A DNA stretch of 64,000 bases from SIG607 sp036307305 (GTDB lineage: Bacteria; Bacillota; Clostridia; Oscillospirales; Acutalibacteraceae), in assembly GCA_036307305.1 (NCBI GenBank), contig JAXJXV010000023.1, positions 1 through 64,000 on the forward strand, in the 5' to 3' direction. Shown in pieces: positions 24,096-32,859 of the stretch. Both the position numbers and the translations under genes were made by a program. Positions within the stretch are counted from its first letter, which is position 1. Every line of letters begins with the position of its first letter. Below the pieces are notes generated by a model that saw only the letters and a list, made by a program, of their open reading frames with translations, was not told where the DNA came from and did no database searches.

Positions 24096-25500
24096 TATTT
24101 TCCTCCTTTACCGCCTTTGCGCAAAAGCTTATATGGGTGTATCTTGAACTGTCGAAGGGGAAGTACCACTGACCGTTTTCGTCTTCAATAAGAATACTGC
24201 GTCTGCCGTATTTTGACCTGAAAAACTCCAGCCATAAAATAGCGACGTCTTCAAGGAAGGCTCTGTAACGAAGAACAAGAGAAGCCATAGAAACTCCTGA
24301 TACCTGAGCTATAGACTCTATAGCGGCGGTGTTGTTGTAGCCTATTTTACCCAGTGTTGTCATACCTGCGCCGCTTCCCTCAAGGGTATTTGCAATAAGG
24401 TCGGAAATGCCTGTGCTGAAGTTCTTTGAAAAATCAGGGGGAGCTACAAATTTTATAGCCCCTGCAACGTCCTCGTTGGTGCCGTAAACCTTTATAATCT
24501 GACCTGGGTCGTTGGTGATTTCTCCTGTAACGGTGTCGCCGTTCACCGTCATAATGGGCATACCCATAGACATACTTGCCCAAACCGAAGCGGTAAGCAG
24601 ACGGTTAATTGCAATCTGATTACCTAAAAGATTGGTAACCTCACTATCACCCAGTATACAGCCGTCCTTTTTCTCCCACTGAAACAGATTAAGGGGATAT
24701 TTTGAAAGAAAGGTATTATAAGGGGGACGGACAACGGCGGTTGATGAAACACAGGTGGCGTAGATATTTCCGTCTGCTTCTCTGAAAAGCTTCGTGTATA
24801 CGGCGGTTTTGTTTGAGTTATGGAAATCTGTGGTGATTTTCTCAGCTTGTCCGCCCCACGTAGCAGCAGTTTTCTTAAGAGAGTCTGTATCACAGTGGGT
24901 AACGATAATTATATAGGGCTGTTTTTGGAGATTTTCCTCGCTGTAGTCAGCAAAATAAATATTTTCCACAGGCAGAACCTCGCAACAGATATCCCCTTTG
25001 TTTTGGTCGGCTTGGTTATCCCAATAGGTATAGAGGACTCCCGTGCCTGTAATAAAGCTGTTTTTAAGGATATCTGCGGTTTTGCTTTCAAAATGAAGCT
25101 TCTGATTAATCACGGCAAGATAATTGCTTAAAGCGTCGGTGAGCAACCTTACTTCACCGTCATCGGCATTTTCCTTAAAGGTATATTCCCCTGTAGCCAT
25201 CTGTGATTTGAGAAGAAGGGTATCCTTGTTATCCTTGCTTAAATAGGCTATGCCCTCGGCTGTATATTTTACAGTAACGTTATCGCTGATAAGTTCACCC
25301 ATTTTGTATTCGCCGATACGCTTTATGATGTTATGCCGTACAAGAGGACGGTCGGCGCCTACGTTTGCGCCGTACCACTGGTCGCCGCAGTAAAAGCGTC
25401 TGTTAATGGCGTTTTGCTCATAGAACCCTTTGTTTGCAAGAGAATTTTTAATATTTCGCGAGGCTTCGTATTCTTTGTATATTTCTTTAGGGGTATTCAT
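24082..25500 (-). CDS. Phage portal protein
   Basis: 472 residues, similar to short-tailed phage portals. Features read from the sequence: NRRFYCGDQWYG near residue 33, RHNIIKRIGEYKMGEL, FITGTGVLYTYWDN, then a long helical segment with NQIAINRLLTASVW and EGSGAGMTTLGKIGYNNTAAIE followed by VLRYRAFLEDVAILWLEFF, the stem/crown pattern. The portal forms the dodecameric DNA gate and binds the terminase. It lies between capsid and adaptor genes. The ribosome binding site AAGGAGG precedes the ATG at 25500. Confidence 0.85.
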   Translation of the reverse strand: MNTPKEIYKEYEASRNIKNSLANKGFYEQNAINRRFYCGDQWYGANVGADRPLVRHNIIKRIGEYKMGELISDNVTVKYTAEGIAYLSKDNKDTLLLKSQMATGEYTFKENADDGEVRLLTDALSNYLAVINQKLHFESKTADILKNSFITGTGVLYTYWDNQADQNKGDICCEVLPVENIYFADYSEENLQKQPYIIIVTHCDTDSLKKTAATWGGQAEKITTDFHNSNKTAVYTKLFREADGNIYATCVSSTAVVRPPYNTFLSKYPLNLFQWEKKDGCILGDSEVTNLLGNQIAINRLLTASVWASMSMGMPIMTVNGDTVTGEITNDPGQIIKVYGTNEDVAGAIKFVAPPDFSKNFSTGISDLIANTLEGSGAGMTTLGKIGYNNTAAIESIAQVSGVSMASLVLRYRAFLEDVAILWLEFFRSKYGRRSILIEDENGQWYFPFDSSRYTHISFCAKAVKEENNESN

Positions 25501-25553
25501 ATTTCCTCCTTAGGAACAGGGGAGGCTGACCTCCCCTGTAGATTTTTTTGATT

Positions 25554-26729
25554 TTAGGCTACTGTAACCTTTGCAATACTTGTGTTATATTTAGCAAGAC
25601 CGTCAACGGTAATCACTGCATAGAAGTAATGCTCACCTTCTGTAAGGTCAGTAGGAATATTCATTGAAGCTGAGGTCTGACCTGCAACCTTAACGGCGTT
25701 TTCACCGTTTTCGTCACAAGCGTACCACTGATAAGTAAGGACGCTGTCGGAAGCGGAAGCGGTAACCGAAAGCTTACCTGTGATATTGCCTTCGGTTACG
25801 GAAACATCAGTCGGCTGAGAGGTAATGCTGACCTCAGGGGAAATCCAAGCCCATACTGCGTCAAGACCGCTCTTTTTAACGAATACGTCGTAGTAAATAC
25901 GATAGTCAAACTTAAATGCATCGGCATCAGGATTCTGGTCAGGGGTGAAAATACGCATTTTTTCGGTTTTCTTCATAAGATGAGCGCCGTCCTTAGCGCA
26001 AACGAGCATATAAACCTCTTTAGCGTTATCGGCAGGAACGAAACCGCCTGCAGTACCCGTCTTGAAGTTGTAAGCGGTTTTCATTCTTTCGCTTACAACA
26101 GGGATAAGAGCAACGCCGTTAAGGGTGTTTACCTTAAGGTCTATTTCGCCCTGCTTGAAATCGGAAACGGTAATCATTTTGGAAATTTCGTCTGTGTTCA
26201 TAAGACGGGCGTACATACAACTGTCGATAAAGGCAACAAGCTCGGTATCATAGCCAACCTTTTCCTGAACGTTGTTGATAAGCTCACAAAGAGCAGCGTA
26301 GGGCTTTTCGTTTTCTCCCTTGATGGTGTTGCCTCTTGTAGCGGCAAGACCTGAAAGCTTAGAGAGAACGTAAGCGTCACACTCAGGAACAACCTTTGTG
26401 CGAACGTATTCGCCGAGGATTTTACCTGCAAGATTGGCAACGCCTGTTTCATCAAGGTCCTCGCGGTCTATCTGAAGAGAACGAGCGCGGTCCATCTGCA
26501 TGGTATAAGAGGTATTTGATACGGTAATAGCGCCTCTGGTGAAGCCGGTATCGCGGTCATAATCTGCAAGACCTGAAAAATCAATATCGGGAACGATAAC
26601 GGTCTTTGCTCCTACAAAACGTGCGCCGAAGGCATTGTCAGCAAGAAAACCCGTAGCGCTTTTCTGTGTAAAAAGACGGTCAAGCTCCTCGCTGTATACA
26701 GCGGCATTTTCTAAATTGTTGATTGACAT
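25554..26729 (-). CDS. Major capsid protein with C-terminal Ig-like domain
   Basis: 391 residues. Residues 1-300 resemble HK97-fold capsid proteins: an N-terminal helical arm, VIVPDIDFSGLADYDR, QMDRARSLQIDREDLDETG (E-loop/spine region) and ELVAFIDSCMYARLMN. From about residue 303 (PEVSITSQPTDVSVTEGNIT) to the end is an Ig-like beta sandwich with the YQWYACDENG motif, the type that decorates phage capsids and binds glycans or mucus. It is placed directly downstream of the scaffold gene. The Ig domain is encoded in frame and not as a programmed frameshift. Confidence 0.82.
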   Translation of the reverse strand: MSINNLENAAVYSEELDRLFTQKSATGFLADNAFGARFVGAKTVIVPDIDFSGLADYDRDTGFTRGAITVSNTSYTMQMDRARSLQIDREDLDETGVANLAGKILGEYVRTKVVPECDAYVLSKLSGLAATRGNTIKGENEKPYAALCELINNVQEKVGYDTELVAFIDSCMYARLMNTDEISKMITVSDFKQGEIDLKVNTLNGVALIPVVSERMKTAYNFKTGTAGGFVPADNAKEVYMLVCAKDGAHLMKKTEKMRIFTPDQNPDADAFKFDYRIYYDVFVKKSGLDAVWAWISPEVSITSQPTDVSVTEGNITGKLSVTASASDSVLTYQWYACDENGENAVKVAGQTSASMNIPTDLTEGEHYFYAVITVDGLAKYNTSIAKVTVA

Positions 26730-26750
26730 AAATTTTTTCTCCTTTAATAA

Positions 26751-27341
26751 TTAATGATTCCATATACCACGGATAAATTCGTGGCTTTCGGGTGAGGAAA
26801 AGCTTCCTCTGTCTTTTTGCGAACCGACAGAGCTTTCAAGATTTTCCCTTTTTTGTTTTTCGTCAGCTTCTCGCAGAGCTTTTTTCCTTGCTTCGTATCT
26901 TAAATATTCGTCAAGGATATTAGAGTTATTTTCTCTTGCGCGGTCAACAACCTCACTTGGAAGACTGTCGGTGTTTTTATTCGGAAAATACTCTAAAAAT
27001 TCCCGCTGACCTTTCAGTTCTTCGGTGGGGTTGCCTTCAAGGGCAATAATACGTAAAGCCATTTCGCCGTTGCCTCCGCACTGCTGTGTGAGCTCTTCTA
27101 TTCTTTTCTCCGTTCTCCCTTTCTCCAGTGCGCTGAGGAAATCAGCAATGCTCATATTATCCTGTTTTGCAAAAAGCTTCAGCTTTTCCCACTGTGGAGA
27201 AATTGCATCGTACTTGAGTCCCTTTTGGGATAGAGCCGAAGCCTCCTCAATGGATAAATTGCGTATTTCCTTGTTGAATTTCACAGGAATAAAAATTTCC
27301 TGCGGTTCTGACGGATTGTTAACTTGGTTTACTTCTTCCAT
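26751..27341 (-). CDS. Capsid scaffolding protein
   Basis: 196 residues, charged and largely helical, with a disordered Pro/Ser-rich start (MEEVNQVNNPSEPQEIFIPV), a helical middle and a Lys/Glu-rich C-terminal coil (YEARKKALREADEKQKREN) ending SPESHEFIRGIW. No enzymatic motif. Size, composition and place between terminase and capsid genes identify it as a likely scaffold, as in P22- or SPP1-like assembly. It overlaps the preceding small membrane-protein gene by 13 bases. Confidence 0.7.
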   Translation of the reverse strand: MEEVNQVNNPSEPQEIFIPVKFNKEIRNLSIEEASALSQKGLKYDAISPQWEKLKLFAKQDNMSIADFLSALEKGRTEKRIEELTQQCGGNGEMALRIIALEGNPTEELKGQREFLEYFPNKNTDSLPSEVVDRARENNSNILDEYLRYEARKKALREADEKQKRENLESSVGSQKDRGSFSSPESHEFIRGIWNH

Positions 27342-27562
27342 AATTTTTCTCCTTTTTGTTTTTTATGTGAAGACAGAAAATCTGTCGGTTCGCTGGGGTA
27401 GTAGCTTATAAGGGTGAGCCAATCGGCGTTTTTTATTACCGACGGGCGTTTAAGCTTAGTCGCTTTTCTCTTTACCGCGCGGTAGGTTATTCCCGTAAGA
27501 AGTCCGAAAATAAAGGCTCCCGCGTCAAAAGCAATAATGATTAGAATCTGACTTAATTCCAT
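27329..27562 (-). CDS. Small membrane protein of the virion module
   Basis: 77 residues with one N-terminal transmembrane helix (ILIIIAFDAGAFIFGLLTGI) followed by a basic tail (KRKATKLKRP). It overlaps both terminase (by 10 bases) and scaffold genes, so it is a coupled member of the operon. Membrane proteins are unusual at this position in phage genomes. Function unknown; a spare holin-like or membrane-tethering role is possible. Confidence 0.6.
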   Translation of the reverse strand: MELSQILIIIAFDAGAFIFGLLTGITYRAVKRKATKLKRPSVIKNADWLTLISYYPSEPTDFLSSHKKQKGEKLWKK

Positions 27563-28836
27563 TTTTTCAGTAGCGCATCACTGCAGTAATATTTGCTGTT
27601 TTGAGCGCTTTCCTCCTTAAAATATTTCACATCCTCGAATGCATATCTCAGCGCATCCATAAGATGATTGTTACTGTCTTCGGGGAGCCGTTGTCCCCGT
27701 TCGTTTTTTCTGTTCGAATAGCGGTAACTGCTAAGCTCTGAAATGGCGCCTGTGCAGGTAGGCTCCACCGTTATTCTGTATTCGCAAATTCTTGCAATGC
27801 CGCCTAAAATACTGTCCGGACCTTTAACTGCAGGAGTGATTCGGGATATGCCCATACGCCGTAAATCCTCGTTGGATTTCGGTTCGCTTGAGTCGGCGCG
27901 TATTCTCTCCTTAGCGTAGCCCTTCTTTTTTATACGTGCGGCAATATCGCTGTTTAAAAGCCTTTTTTCATAAAACTCATCGAAAATATGAATTTGCATT
28001 TTCTTTTTATTTACGGCAAAGGCAATAAAAGCGGTAGGGTCGTTTGTGTAACCGTAGTCAAGACCGAAAAAGCATCGCCAGTCATCCCTGTTTTCATTTT
28101 TAAAATCAAGACCTTCCACCGTCCAGTTTTCAAAAACAAGGCCCTCAGCAACACCCCATTCTCCAAGACCTGCAACAGCGTACTTTCGGGCGTTGGTTCT
28201 TTTCATTCGCTCAAAAACCTGTCGGTCGGTTTCATCTAAAAACTCGTTACAAAGATAATTCGTAGAAAAAACGGCAGTGTTTTCGCTCTTTGTATCAAAA
28301 AATCTTTTTTTCAGCCAATGCTCACTGCTCCAGGGATTAAAGGTAATGGTGGTTTGTTTAAAATGTCCTTTTTCCACTTCGCCTCTTGGTACGGTAAGGT
28401 CCAGTTTATCAAAATCGGCTTCGCTTCCTATTTCAAAGGCTTCCTCAATCCACACGAAATTAATGGTTCCCGTAGGCACCGTAAGACCTGCAAGTTTAAG
28501 CACGTCGTCGGTTCCGCGAAAAATTATCTTCTGACCTGTAGGAAGATAGGTCATCTCCATATTTGAAGCGCTGTTACTCCAGTATTTCTCAACACCCAGT
28601 TTTCTTTGCGCCCAACAAAGCACGGCAAAGGTGGAATTTCTGTGGGTGTTCATAACCGCCCTTATAACAAGCAGATTAGACTGTGGATATTTCATAAGAC
28701 GGTAAATAAGATTAAGCGCTGTTACACTTGATTTTTTACTGCCCTTTCCGCCTTTTAAAACCCTGTATCGCTTTTTGCAGTTCCAGTATTGGTCGTAGCC
28801 TTTACCGATAAGGTCGGTAACCTTAACCTCTGACAT
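27553..28836 (-). CDS. Terminase large subunit, PBSX type
   Basis: 427 residues; packages DNA into the capsid. ATPase: Walker A GGKGSKKS at 29-36 and Walker B VWIEE at 127-131. Nuclease: Asp259 in GLDYGYTNDPTA, Asp314 in RADSSEPKS and Asp393 in NNHLMDALRYA, the three metal ligands of the RNase H-like domain. All appear intact, so packaging and cutting should work. The PBSX/SPP1 family uses headful packaging, as many gene transfer agents do. It overlaps the small-subunit gene by 14 bases. Confidence 0.93.
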   Translation of the reverse strand: MSEVKVTDLIGKGYDQYWNCKKRYRVLKGGKGSKKSSVTALNLIYRLMKYPQSNLLVIRAVMNTHRNSTFAVLCWAQRKLGVEKYWSNSASNMEMTYLPTGQKIIFRGTDDVLKLAGLTVPTGTINFVWIEEAFEIGSEADFDKLDLTVPRGEVEKGHFKQTTITFNPWSSEHWLKKRFFDTKSENTAVFSTNYLCNEFLDETDRQVFERMKRTNARKYAVAGLGEWGVAEGLVFENWTVEGLDFKNENRDDWRCFFGLDYGYTNDPTAFIAFAVNKKKMQIHIFDEFYEKRLLNSDIAARIKKKGYAKERIRADSSEPKSNEDLRRMGISRITPAVKGPDSILGGIARICEYRITVEPTCTGAISELSSYRYSNRKNERGQRLPEDSNNHLMDALRYAFEDVKYFKEESAQNSKYYCSDALLKKWN

Positions 28837-29065
28837 CGTCTATAATCTTCACCTCGCCGTCGGTTTGCTCGTCTCTTGTATCGGCAATAAGAGAAAGAAT
28901 TTCCTTTATAGCCGACATATCGCCTGAGGCAGCTTTTTTATATAGAGCCGCCAGGATACAACTGGCTCTCGTAGGACGGGAAAACTTAAATCCGTCCTCT
29001 TTAAGCTGAGCTTTTTCTTCAACGGGCAAGGACTGAAATAACAGCTTTTTCATTTCTTCTTTCAT
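28823..29065 (-). CDS. Probable terminase small subunit
   Basis: 80 residues, short for a small terminase (usually 110-180). It has a helical body with RPTRASCILAALYKKAASGD, compatible with a truncated DNA-binding domain, and an acidic tail (DEQTDGEVKIIDDVRG) that may contact the large subunit. The identity rests mainly on its place just upstream of and overlapping terL. The ATG at 29065 has a weak ribosome binding site; an internal ATG four codons later is an alternative. A shortened TerS could mean relaxed DNA recognition, as in gene transfer agents. Confidence 0.6.
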   Translation of the reverse strand: MKEEMKKLLFQSLPVEEKAQLKEDGFKFSRPTRASCILAALYKKAASGDMSAIKEILSLIADTRDEQTDGEVKIIDDVRG

Positions 29066-29138
29066 AAGCTCGTTTTTCGTTTTTCATCATCCTCTCCATC
29101 GCTGTGACTGCTATTTTATAGACTAAATTTGCGACATT

Positions 29139-29190
29139 CACCGACATCTTTTTGAACAGTAAATTGTGTAAAAATGTTCATAAGTCGGTG
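29139..29190 (-). promoter_or_regulatory. Nested inverted repeat upstream of the virion module
   Basis: CACCGAC (29139-29145) pairs with GTCGGTG (29184-29190), and inside it TGAACA (29153-29158) pairs with TGTTCA (29175-29180). The element sits 75-125 bases before the first gene of the module and may be an operator pair or a leader hairpin. A second hairpin, AAACCGC/GCGGTTT, is at 29225-29246. Confidence 0.55.
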
Positions 29191-29278
29191 CATAAGTTTA
29201 AAAACTACCCCCAAAAACAGCAAAAAACCGCTTGAAATAGCGGTTTGAATTGTTCATAACTTATTTTTTTTGTGTTGA

Positions 29279-29312
29279 TAAAAAAATAACCGACTCCGAA
29301 AAGGAGTCGGTT
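29279..29312 (-). terminator. Terminator after aspS
   Basis: AACCGACTCC (29288-29297) pairs with 29303-29312 and the minus strand continues with a T run. It separates aspS transcription from the virion module. Confidence 0.88.
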
Positions 29313-29336
29313 AACAGGACAAAAAAGTTTTTTGAT

Positions 29337-31121
29337 TTACTGTTTTTTATCCATAATAGCAATGGATAAATCGTTAAGCTGAGTGGGGTCGACTGCAGCG
29401 GGTGCGCCTGACATAAGCTCACTGGAATTTGAAACCTTGGGGAAGGCAACAACGTCGCGCAGACTGTCGCTCTCGGTAAGAAGCATACAGATTCTGTCAA
29501 GACCGATAGCAAGTCCGCCGTGAGGCGGTGCGCCGAAACGGAAAGCGTCGGTTAAGAAACCGAATTTTTCGTGTGCTTGGTCGTCAGTAAGACCCAGCGC
29601 CTTAAACATCTGATTCTGCAAATCAGGGTCGGTAATACGGATTGAACCGCTGGAAAGCTCAATGCCGTTCATAACAAGGTCGTAAGCCTTTGCAAAAACC
29701 TTGTCGGGCTGAGTTTCAAGATAGGGGATACACTCATCAAGAGGAGAGGTAAAGGGATGATGCATAGCATCCCAGTTGCCTGTGTCCTCGTTGTATTCAA
29801 AGAATGGGAATTCGGTAATCCACAGAGGAGCGTAGGTATTAGGAATAATATCAAGACGCTTAGCAACGGTAAGACGGAGATTGCCCATAACGGAAAGAGC
29901 AAGACGCTTTTTGTCTGCAATAATAAATACAACGTCGCCCTGTTTGCAGTCGGTTCTCTCCATAATAGCGGCAAATTCATCTTCACTTAAGAATTTAGCA
30001 AAAGCGCAGGTTGGCGCATCTTCCGCATATCTGATAAAGGCAAGACCCTTTGCGCCCATACCCTTGGCTTCCTCGGTGAGCTTATCAATTTCTTTTCTTG
30101 TATATACCGAAGCGCCGCCTTTTGCGCAGATGGCTCTTACGGTACCGCCGTTTTTAACGGTATCGGAGAATACGGAAAATCCGCAGTTTTCAGCAATATC
30201 GGAAAGGTCGATAAGCTTCATATCGAAACGGATATCAGGCTTGTCTGAGCCGTACTGCTCCATAGCATCGGTAAATTTAAGTCTTTTAAGGGGCAGAGTA
30301 AGCTCTACACCTAAAATTTCACTGAAAAGACGCTTCATATAGCCTTCAGCCACAGCGAAGATATCCTCCATAGTAACGAAGGACATTTCCATATCTATCT
30401 GTGTAAACTCAGGCTGACGGTCAGCGCGTAAATCTTCGTCGCGGTAGCAACGGGCAAGTTGAACGTAGCGGTCAAAGCCCGAAAGCATTAAAAGCTGTTT
30501 GTAAAGCTGAGGAGACTGAGGAAGAGCGTAAAAGCTTCCGTGATGAATACGGGAGGGAACAAGGTAATCTCTTGCACCCTCAGGGGTGGATTTAATAAGA
30601 GTAGGAGTCTCAATTTCAAGAAAGCCGTTTTCGTCAAAATAATCTCTCGTTACCTTAGCAATGCGGTGACGGGTCATTATATTTTTCTGAAGCTTTTCTC
30701 TTCTTAAATCGAGATAGCGGTATTTAAGACGAAGCTCCTCGTTTGCCTTTGTGTCGTTGGTGATATCAAAGGGAGGGGTTTCGGATTTACCAAGAATTTT
30801 AAGGGTGGTTACTTCAATTTCAATATCGCCTGTGGGGATATCCTTATTAACGGAGGAACGGCGTCTTACCTTTCCCTGCGCCATAAGAACGAATTCGCTT
30901 CGGACGGTAAAAGCCTTTTCAAAAACGCTTTTTTCTGTTTTTTCGTCGAAAGCAAGTTGAACTATGCCTGTTCTGTCTCTAAGGTCGATGAAAATAAGAC
31001 CGCCAAGGTCGCGCTGACGCTGTACCCAACCGCAAACAACAACCTCTTTGCCCTCGTCCTCTGCCCTTAAAGCAGAGCAATAGTGGGTACGGCTTAGTCC
31101 GTCCATTCTGTCAAGTGCCAT
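29337..31121 (-). CDS. aspS: Aspartyl-tRNA synthetase
   Basis: 594 residues, full length for a bacterial enzyme. An N-terminal OB anticodon domain (VVCGWVQRQRDLGGLIFIDL), class II motif 2 (YRDEDLRADRQPEFTQIDME), the bacterial GAD insertion (residues 280-420) and motif 3 (GLAIGLDRICMLLT) are all present. It charges tRNA with aspartate. It follows hisS by 10 bases in the frequent hisS-aspS pair. Product ends at 29337 before a strong terminator. Confidence 0.97.
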   Translation of the reverse strand: MALDRMDGLSRTHYCSALRAEDEGKEVVVCGWVQRQRDLGGLIFIDLRDRTGIVQLAFDEKTEKSVFEKAFTVRSEFVLMAQGKVRRRSSVNKDIPTGDIEIEVTTLKILGKSETPPFDITNDTKANEELRLKYRYLDLRREKLQKNIMTRHRIAKVTRDYFDENGFLEIETPTLIKSTPEGARDYLVPSRIHHGSFYALPQSPQLYKQLLMLSGFDRYVQLARCYRDEDLRADRQPEFTQIDMEMSFVTMEDIFAVAEGYMKRLFSEILGVELTLPLKRLKFTDAMEQYGSDKPDIRFDMKLIDLSDIAENCGFSVFSDTVKNGGTVRAICAKGGASVYTRKEIDKLTEEAKGMGAKGLAFIRYAEDAPTCAFAKFLSEDEFAAIMERTDCKQGDVVFIIADKKRLALSVMGNLRLTVAKRLDIIPNTYAPLWITEFPFFEYNEDTGNWDAMHHPFTSPLDECIPYLETQPDKVFAKAYDLVMNGIELSSGSIRITDPDLQNQMFKALGLTDDQAHEKFGFLTDAFRFGAPPHGGLAIGLDRICMLLTESDSLRDVVAFPKVSNSSELMSGAPAAVDPTQLNDLSIAIMDKKQ

Positions 31122-31131
31122 ATATGTTACC

Positions 31132-32388
31132 TCATTTCAAAGCCTCGACAATTTGGTCAAGGTTAATTTCTGTTTCGGTGGAGTCCTCCATATTTTTTAG
31201 ACGGACTATACCTGATTCAAGCTCACTGTCGCCAAGAACGATGCTTTTTTTAGCGCCGATTTTATTAGCGTATCGCATCTGAGCTTTAAGTCCTCTACCA
31301 CAGATATCGGTCTGCGCGGAAAGACCTGCTTTTCTAAGCTGACTGCAAATAGCAGAAGCCTTAACAACTGCCTTTTCACCCATAGGAGCAATATAAACGT
31401 CACAGTACTGCTTTTCACCGATTTCCTTTTGCTGATTAGCAAGAACAAGAAGCAGTCTTTCAATACCCATAGCAAAACCCAGTGAAGCTGTAGCAGGAGC
31501 GCCCATCTGCTCCATAAGTCCGTCGTATCTGCCGCCGCCGCAAACTGTGGACTGAGCGCCGATATCGCCGCTTATGAACTCAAAAACAGTACGGGTATAG
31601 TAGTCAAGACCGCGTACGATTTTGGGATTTACTTTATAATCAATTCCCATTTCACTAAGCTGCGCCTTAACGGCTTCAAAGTGACTGTCACAGTCCTCGC
31701 AAAGATAGTCTATCATTACGGGAGCGTCCTTTGCTACGTCGGCGCAAACGGGGGATTTACAGTCAAGTATTCTCATAGGGTTTCGGCCGAGACGGTCCTT
31801 ACAGGTTTCGCAAAGCTCGTCCTTGCGGCTGTCGAAATATTCGGTCAAAGCCTTGTGGTATTTTGCGCGACAGGTAGGACAGCCAATGGAATTTATTTCA
31901 AGAGAAAGTCTGTCAAGACCGATGGAGGTAAGTACGCTGTGAGCAAGAGAAATAACCTCGGCATCAGCAGATGGTGCGGCAGCGCCGATACATTCAACAC
32001 CGAACTGATGAAACTCTCTGAGTCTGCCTGCCTGCGGTTTTTCATAGCGGTAACAGCCGCCGATATAACAAACCTTTTGTGGTAGACTTTGATTATAAAG
32101 ACCGTTTTCAATAACGCTTCTTATAACACCTGCAGTAAGCTCGGGACGAAGGGTTATACTTCTGCCGCCTTTATCGTCAAAGGTGTACATTTCCTTCTGA
32201 ACAACGTCGGTGGTATCACCAACGCTTCTTTTAAAAACCTCAGTATGCTCAAAAACAGGAACACGAATTTCCTTAAACCCGAAAAGACGGGCGGTTTCAA
32301 GCATTTTTCTTTCTACGTACTGCCATTTATAGCTTTCCTCAGGCAATACGTCGTTTGTGCCTTTTACGGCACGGTTGATTTCGCTCAT
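31132..32388 (-). CDS. hisS: Histidyl-tRNA synthetase
   Basis: 418 residues, typical. Class II motifs: GTNDVLPEESYKWQYVE at the start, motif 2 region CYRYEKPQAGRLREFHQFG and the histidine-specific GLDYYTRTVFEF, then the C-terminal anticodon domain. It also has CPTCRAKYHKAL and CKDRLGRNPMRILDCKSPVC, the cysteine-containing insertion usual in bacterial HisS. It forms an operon with aspS. Confidence 0.97.
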   Translation of the reverse strand: MSEINRAVKGTNDVLPEESYKWQYVERKMLETARLFGFKEIRVPVFEHTEVFKRSVGDTTDVVQKEMYTFDDKGGRSITLRPELTAGVIRSVIENGLYNQSLPQKVCYIGGCYRYEKPQAGRLREFHQFGVECIGAAAPSADAEVISLAHSVLTSIGLDRLSLEINSIGCPTCRAKYHKALTEYFDSRKDELCETCKDRLGRNPMRILDCKSPVCADVAKDAPVMIDYLCEDCDSHFEAVKAQLSEMGIDYKVNPKIVRGLDYYTRTVFEFISGDIGAQSTVCGGGRYDGLMEQMGAPATASLGFAMGIERLLLVLANQQKEIGEKQYCDVYIAPMGEKAVVKASAICSQLRKAGLSAQTDICGRGLKAQMRYANKIGAKKSIVLGDSELESGIVRLKNMEDSTETEINLDQIVEALK

Positions 32389-32432
32389 TTAAAAATACCT
32401 CCGCTACAAGACGTAATGAAGCCTTGTAAAGA

Positions 32433-32834
32433 TTAATGCTGTTTTACGTATTCGCGCCAGTCAAGGTCACCGCGTTCAAGACCGTGAATAAGCATTTCGG
32501 CGGTGGCGATATTTGTGGCAACGGGGATGTTGTGAACGTCGCAAAGGCGTAAAAGCGCTGATTCATCAGGCTCATGGGATTTAGGGGTAATAGGGTCTCT
32601 GAAGAAAAGCACTAAATCTATTTCATCACAGCCGATACGGGAAGCAATTTGCTGACTTCCGCCTTGGCTGCCGCCTAGAAAACGAATAATCTCCAGTCCT
32701 GTTGCTTCACTAACAGTTTTTCCTGTGGCGCCGGTAGCAAGCAGGGTGTGTCGTGAAAGAATACCGCAATAAGCGATACAGAACTGTACCATAAGTTCTT
32801 TTTTGGCGTCGTGTGCAATCAGGGCGATGTTCAT
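32433..32834 (-). CDS. mgsA: Methylglyoxal synthase
   Basis: 133 residues, complete. It converts dihydroxyacetone phosphate to methylglyoxal, a bypass relieving phosphosugar stress. Motifs: ALIAHDAKKELMVQFC at the start, LLATGATGKTV (phosphate loop), GGSQGGSQQIASRI and LVLFFRDPITPKSHEPD with the catalytic Asp. It is located between minD and hisS, a common Clostridia order. Confidence 0.96.
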   Translation of the reverse strand: MNIALIAHDAKKELMVQFCIAYCGILSRHTLLATGATGKTVSEATGLEIIRFLGGSQGGSQQIASRIGCDEIDLVLFFRDPITPKSHEPDESALLRLCDVHNIPVATNIATAEMLIHGLERGDLDWREYVKQH

Positions 32835-32859
32835 AAATGTTACATCCTTTCATTGTTTT

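Noticed and set aside
24082..29065. Complete active prophage
   Set aside because: No integrase, repressor, replication or attachment repeat was found in the module or between it and the housekeeping flanks.
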